10,916 bases of DNA, from positions 1 through 10,916 of the forward strand of contig JANDJZ010001321.1 in the NCBI GenBank assembly GCA_027943245.1. The letters are read 5' to 3'. The translations under genes were made by a program, and so were the position numbers. Source of the DNA: Acanthamoeba sp. SK_2022b (lineage: Eukaryota > Discosea > Longamoebia > Acanthamoebidae). The notes beneath the pieces were generated by a model, which worked only from the letters and a program-made list of their open reading frames with translations, did not search any database and had not been told where the DNA came from. Shown here piece after piece: positions 7,541-10,916 of the stretch (its first letter is position 1; each line of letters starts with the position of its first letter).

Positions 7541-8751
7541 ATGGAGGAAAGGGAGAAGGTCATGCGCGAGGCCATGGAGACGCCTTGGCGGGCGTTCACC
7601 GCCGCAGAGCAGGCCGACATCATCGAAAAGGAGAAGAACTTCATCTTCAGCCAGCTGGGGTCCTATTGTACATATGCCCCTCCCTCCCCCCTTCCCAGCA
7701 GTTGACCGGTCAGCTTCGCGTGTGGGCGCCTCGGACGACTCACTCAATGACCGACCGTGCGATATGCGTCGTGCTCGTCGTCTCTCCCCCGGCAGCCTGC
7801 ACGATGCTGTCGTTTGGAGTGCCCATCGAGCGCGCAAGTGAGTTCATCGAGCGACACTGCGTCATCAACTCTCTCACTGCCGAACAAAAGCAAATGCTGC
7901 TGGTACACAACACCTGTGCCTGCTCAGCAGTGTGCAGTGGCGCGGGCGATGTGCGCGACTTTATAGCACGCCAACGATAACACAATTTGTGCAGGTTTTG
8001 TGCACGATAATTGCCATTTTATTCAGTATTCCGGCCCTCGCGGGAGAGAGAGGTCAAGATACGCAAAGCCGTGTGGCTGCGCAAGCAAAAAGAGGTCTCG
8101 CGATTGGCTCCCTCTCTCTATTTTATTCCACCTCTTCTCCTCGAGCCCCGACAGGTCCCTCGCGCGGGCCGACGACGCGGGTCCCCTGTCCCCGCGCGCG
8201 CGGGGCGGTCCCGTCTCGACCCGCTCTGCTCCGGGCGCCTCCTCCTCCTCCTCTTCCCCTCCCTCCGATCCCGGCGCGGAGCAGCTCTCCCCGCGTTCGT
8301 CGTCTTCCCGTCGTCGATGACGGCGCCACCGCCACCGATGGCGCCGGCAGGAAGGGGTCCCGCCTGTGGCCGCGGAAGGACTCGCCGAGGAGGACCAGCA
8401 GCGCTCGCCACATGCACATGTCCTCCGATGACGCTGGCGGCGACGGCGGCGGCGAATGCGCCGACAGCTGCGGCGCGGTCGCCACCCCGCAGAGTGCGGA
8501 CGAACTGGCTCGTCTCAGGGGACACAACCGGCGCCTGGAAGAGCTGATCGAAACCTACGAGAAGCAGTTCTCGGTGGAGGTCCTCGCCGCGCTCGCCTAT
8601 CCCTCCCTCGCCTTTGCCCAGGTGCCCACTCCTCACACCAAGGTAACCTCTCTCCCTCTCAAAACCACCGTTTTGTTTTTGTGTTCATTTTGTTTTTGTT
8701 TTGTTTTTGTTTTTTTTGTCTTTGATTGTGTGTGTGTAGCTCGAGCTCTGA
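7541..8751 (+). CDS. Unidentified protein with C-terminal coiled coil (about 5 exons)
   Basis: Clear exons: 7541-7667 (MEEREKVMREAMETPWRAF ... NFIFSQLGSY), 7796-7902 (VPIERASEFIERH ... LTAEQKQMLL), a segment ending 8642, and 8740-8751 (LEL then TGA). Donors are GTACAT, GTACAC and GTAACC. One continuous frame runs from 7995 to 8642 if a 60-nt intron (8095-8154) is removed. In parts, however, other frames look more coding: EREVKIRKAVWLRKQKE (8040-8094) and SLARADDAGPLSPRARGG (8156-8209). The 7995-8310 structure is therefore open. The last part, residues like ADELARLRGHNRRLEELIETYEKQF, is a good amphipathic coiled coil, preceded by an acidic Gly/Asp patch. The middle is Pro/Ser/Arg-rich and probably disordered. 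Codon use just upstream of 7541 is also coding-like, so an upstream exon may exist. No family recognised. Confidence 0.5.
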
Positions 8752-8784
8752 TGCTTCTGCATTCCTAAAGGCGCGCCTGCTGGC

Positions 8785-8813
8785 AATAAAAGTTGTACAC
8801 AGACACAAATAAA
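8785..8813 (+). terminator. Two AATAAA polyadenylation signals
   Basis: AATAAA hexamers at 8785-8790 and 8808-8813 follow the plus-strand stop codon (8749-8751) by 34 and 57 nt. The next gene ends convergently at 8896, so these fit the 3' end of the coiled-coil gene. Confidence 0.6.
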
Positions 8814-8895
8814 ACACCCTCTTCCCGTGTCGGCCTTCCGGTTTGGAGATGGATGAAACCATGTATACAAATGTACAAAGAGGGATACCCCTTGT

Positions 8896-9655
8896 CTACT
8901 CACTAAGATAAGTCTCAAGCTGGATACAGTTGTCAATCGCAAGACCAGCCGATGCAAGGCCGTAGTAGGCCAACATGCCATCAAGCTGTGCGCCAGTCAG
9001 TCCATGCAATTGGCGCCTCGTTGTAGGGTGATAAACTGGCAGTGGGGCGCCAACAGCGTTGACCGGGCACTTGATTTGAGCATCCAAGCCCATTAGTTTT
9101 GCTTTCACGTTGTGTCGCCTTGCCTCAGTCAGTTGGATCCTACCAAGAATGGAGATGTGAGCTAAATGCCCCAAATCAAAAGGGAGTGTAAAACTCACGC
9201 GGCATCGAACGAAAGCTGGAGAGCATTAAGATGTTGCTGGAGGATGGCCTGGCCTGCAGCTACTTGTTGCTGGCCTGCAGCTACTTGCTGCTGGAGGGCA
9301 ATTGCCCAGTGCGGGGCCCCAGCCATTGCATCTGTATTTAGATCTGAAAGGAGATGAGAAAATGCAGGTAAGGTGGAAGATAGAGGCGCATACGCTCCAG
9401 AATGCGGTCCCTGACCGCATGCTCATAAAGAGAAGCATCAACGATGTCTTCGGGGACCACAATCCCCAGATAACGAGCTTTTTTAAGGGCGCTCGTGTAC
9501 TCTTCCGCCGCATTCTGGTCCTCTCTCGTCGGAATGGGCGCAGGGCGCGGCGGGCGTTGAAAGAGGTTCCTCGCGTTGGGATTTCTAACCTTGCGAGCCC
9601 TTTTCAGGGGAGAGCAGACGAGAGGTGCTGGAGGTGGGGGAGGGATCGCAGCCAT
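8896..9655 (-). CDS. Conserved-looking protein of unknown function with Gln-rich repeat and LTG...YGL C-terminal motif (3 exons, 216 aa)
   Basis: Exons on the minus strand: 9655-9394, 9343-9199, 9139-8896; 651 nt, phases 1 and 2 matched, introns only 50 and 59 nt (donors GTATGC, GTGAGT). Residues 1-45 are Pro/Arg-rich and basic (possible nuclear signal LKRARKVRN). Residues 46-88 are helical. W100 lies in PHWAIALQQQ, followed by a tandem QQQVAAG pair and further Gln-rich helix (coiled coil). The C-terminal 80 residues contain NAVGAPLPVYHPTTRRQLHG then LTGAQLDGMLAYYGL. This layout (Trp-Ala-Gln-rich helix, then NAxGxxLP, then LTGxxLDxxLxxYGL resembling a SAP-like helix pair) recalls a family of small uncharacterised fungal proteins, from memory and unconfirmed. 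Codons are less G/C-ended than in neighbouring genes, which may hint at different ancestry. The stop TAG overlaps a GTGAGT, so a further exon cannot be excluded. Confidence 0.6.
9251..9292. repeat. Tandem 21-bp duplication inside the 216-aa gene
   Basis: Two adjacent 21-bp copies (9251-9271, 9272-9292), GGCCTGCAGCTACTTGTTGCT and the same with one C for T change, encode the doubled Gln-Gln-Gln-Val-Ala-Ala-Gly heptad unit. The unit length is a multiple of 7 codons, so the duplication keeps frame and coiled-coil register. Confidence 0.85.
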
Positions 9656-9819
9656 GGCTTTGTTGTAGAAATGTGAACGCGTTAGGCCCAGATGTTACTC
9701 GCGCCTTTTCTACCTGCGCTTTTTTGCCTGCGCTTTTCCCGGCAAGAGAAAAGTTTTCCTCGGTGATCTTATGGCGGCGCCAAAAAACACAAAAGAAAAG
9801 TGGGCAAAAAGATAACCAC

Positions 9820-10872
9820 TCACAAGTCGGCAACTAACACGTCCTGATACGAGGCCTTAATAAAGTGGGGCCTCACCTTTCGATTCTGTGTAGTCGATGA
9901 ACTGTTGAATGATCTTGGTGCGCCGGACGAAGCTGGGTGTGAGACTAGATGAACGACTCGTGGTAGGTCTCCATGGATCGAGGGCACGATACATGTTTTC
10001 TCGTGTACCGCTCATGAACAGTTATCAGTCACCTTTGCGGCTGAGGCGGGACTCCAGGATGAGGCTCAGGCCAAACGCAGCAGCCCCGCTGGCGACAGTC
10101 ACGCAGAACACGGGAAATAAGCCCTGCTGCGTTGTCAGCCGCTGCATCCATGACTGTGTCCTGCGGTCGCGAAAGAACGCCCGAGACAACACCGATGAGG
10201 GGAGGAGATTCGGTTAAAAGGAACAGCCAGAGCGAACCGGAAGCGAGGATGAAGGCTGAGCAGCCCTACGCCGATCAGAGAGCTGCCCATCGCCAAACGC
10301 TCATAGGCCGTTGGTGCGATCATTCCGGCGTCGAGGCTGTAGAGCGGATACCGCCCCTACCATTCGTTCGTTCATTTGCTCATGAGGTCGAGGTGGTCGA
10401 AGAGGGAAGGCGAAAGGTCGTGATGGGCCTACCTCTTGCTGGGCGCCGCCCTTCTCCTTGCGCGTGGTGAGGGCTCGCACGGAAGCCGGCAGAGGCGAGT
10501 CGGGGCCGCCCGGGTGGAAGAAGAGGAGAAACTCTTTGCCCGGCTGGCCGAAGAAGTCGATGATGGTCTCGGCCTGCATCATGCACGAGGGGCACTCGAG
10601 GTCGAGCCTGCCTGGGAAGTTGGCGTCCTTCTTCGAGGACCCCTCGTACGTCTTACTGGGCCACATACGCCACAGCACCGCATGAGGTGAGATGTCACGT
10701 CCATGGCTGCCGGCAGAAGGGGAAAGAGGGGGGGGGGGGCAAAGAACCCATCGGGCAGCGTATATTCGAACTCGACCGTGAAGTCGAGCGTGTGTTGGCT
10801 GTTCACAAGCCGGTCGACCCGTCGCCGCACGTCATGCCACCGCTCCCGCAGGTTCTCTCCGACCCACCTCGC
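9820..10872 (-). CDS. DUF3592-like membrane protein, 5' end beyond the right edge
   Basis: Exons on the minus strand: 10872-10748 (5' partial; acceptor CATCAG), 10655-10433, 10356-10270, 10123-10033, and probably 9932-9820. Joining across the 10747-10656 intron gives VEFEYTLPDGKTYEGSSKK, the beta-strand pattern typical of DUF3592 (variable-yEY-dGktY). It is followed by a CPSC pair, TIIDFFGQPGKEFLLFFHPG and GRYPLYSLDAG. The C-terminal hydrophobic stretch assembled from exons 3-4 (LAMGSSLIGGLFPVFCVTVA ... GLSLIL) forms one or two membrane helices. DUF3592 proteins usually carry a further N-terminal helix, which would be off-window. The last exon is uncertain: the phase-correct frame ends at 9820 (VRPHFIKASYQDVLVADL). 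The overlapping frame FVRRTKIIQQFIDYTESK (ending at 9857) has better codon use but does not match the phase. Function of the family is unknown. Confidence 0.55.
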
Positions 10873-10916
10873 CTGATGGCCTCCCCCCGTGCTGTGGTCG
10901 TCGTCTCTCTCCGGTC

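Noticed and set aside
8118..8636. 172-aa and 134-aa Arg/Gly-rich minus-strand frames
   Set aside because: They are GC-rich shadows of the plus-strand Pro/Ser/Arg-rich exon; the plus strand ends with a clear coiled coil, a splice donor and poly(A) signals.
9585..9833. 82-aa minus-strand frame upstream of the 216-aa gene
   Set aside because: It overlaps the gene in another frame, has no codon bias or motif, and lies in the gap expected to hold the promoter.
1..10916. CRISPR array, tRNA/rRNA genes, transposon terminal repeats, viral genes
   Set aside because: None of the needed structures was seen by eye: no spaced direct repeats, no cloverleaf-like stretches with conserved arms, no transposase, reverse transcriptase or capsid-type motifs. 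A covariance-model scan would be needed to exclude small RNAs fully.

Overview
This is a eukaryotic, nuclear, intron-dense window. I can read eight protein-coding loci, most interrupted by short GT-AG introns (50-265 nt). Exons are GC-rich with G/C-ending codons, introns hold microsatellites, and many introns start with GTAC. The gene content (THH1/TOM1/TOM3-like 7TM protein, SMYD-type methyltransferase, DUF1264/OBAP protein, NDUFAF8 homologue, DUF3592-like protein) fits a free-living amoeba of the Acanthamoeba type. The species assignment is inference from style and content, not from a marker gene. I see no rRNA, tRNA, prokaryotic operon, CRISPR array or recognisable transposon.

Layout, left to right. 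1-161 (-): N-terminus of an unidentified gene running off the left edge. 290-2291 (-): nine-exon, 323-residue, seven-helix THH1/TOM1/TOM3-like membrane protein. 2292-2445: short divergent promoter region with a perfect 16-bp palindrome near its centre. 2446-4274 (+): SET/MYND (SMYD-type) protein in five exons. 4275-4429: convergent spacer of GA and CT repeats. 4430-5733 (-): seven-exon, 227-residue DUF1264/oil-body-associated-protein homologue. 6045-6388 (-): three-exon, 69-residue twin-CX9C protein, a probable NDUFAF8 (complex I assembly) homologue. 6458-7351 (-): a beta-strand-rich, frame-broken coding region, probably a decayed surface-protein gene or a poorly sequenced one. 7541-8751 (+): unidentified protein with a C-terminal coiled coil, followed by two AATAAA signals. 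8896-9655 (-): three-exon, 216-residue protein of unknown function with a base composition unlike its neighbours. 9820-10872 (-): DUF3592-like membrane protein, 5' end off the right edge.

Splice models were built by hand from phase-consistent GT/AG pairs and checked for conserved-family continuity across each junction. Models for the 7TM, DUF1264, NDUFAF8-like and 216-residue genes close without any frameshift and are the most reliable. The SMYD gene has one uncertain donor (intron 1) and alternatives around its last intron. The 6458-7351 and 7541-8751 loci are only partly resolved. The genes do not form an obvious pathway. They look like ordinary housekeeping or cell-biology neighbours packed tightly, with spacers mostly of 70-310 bp.
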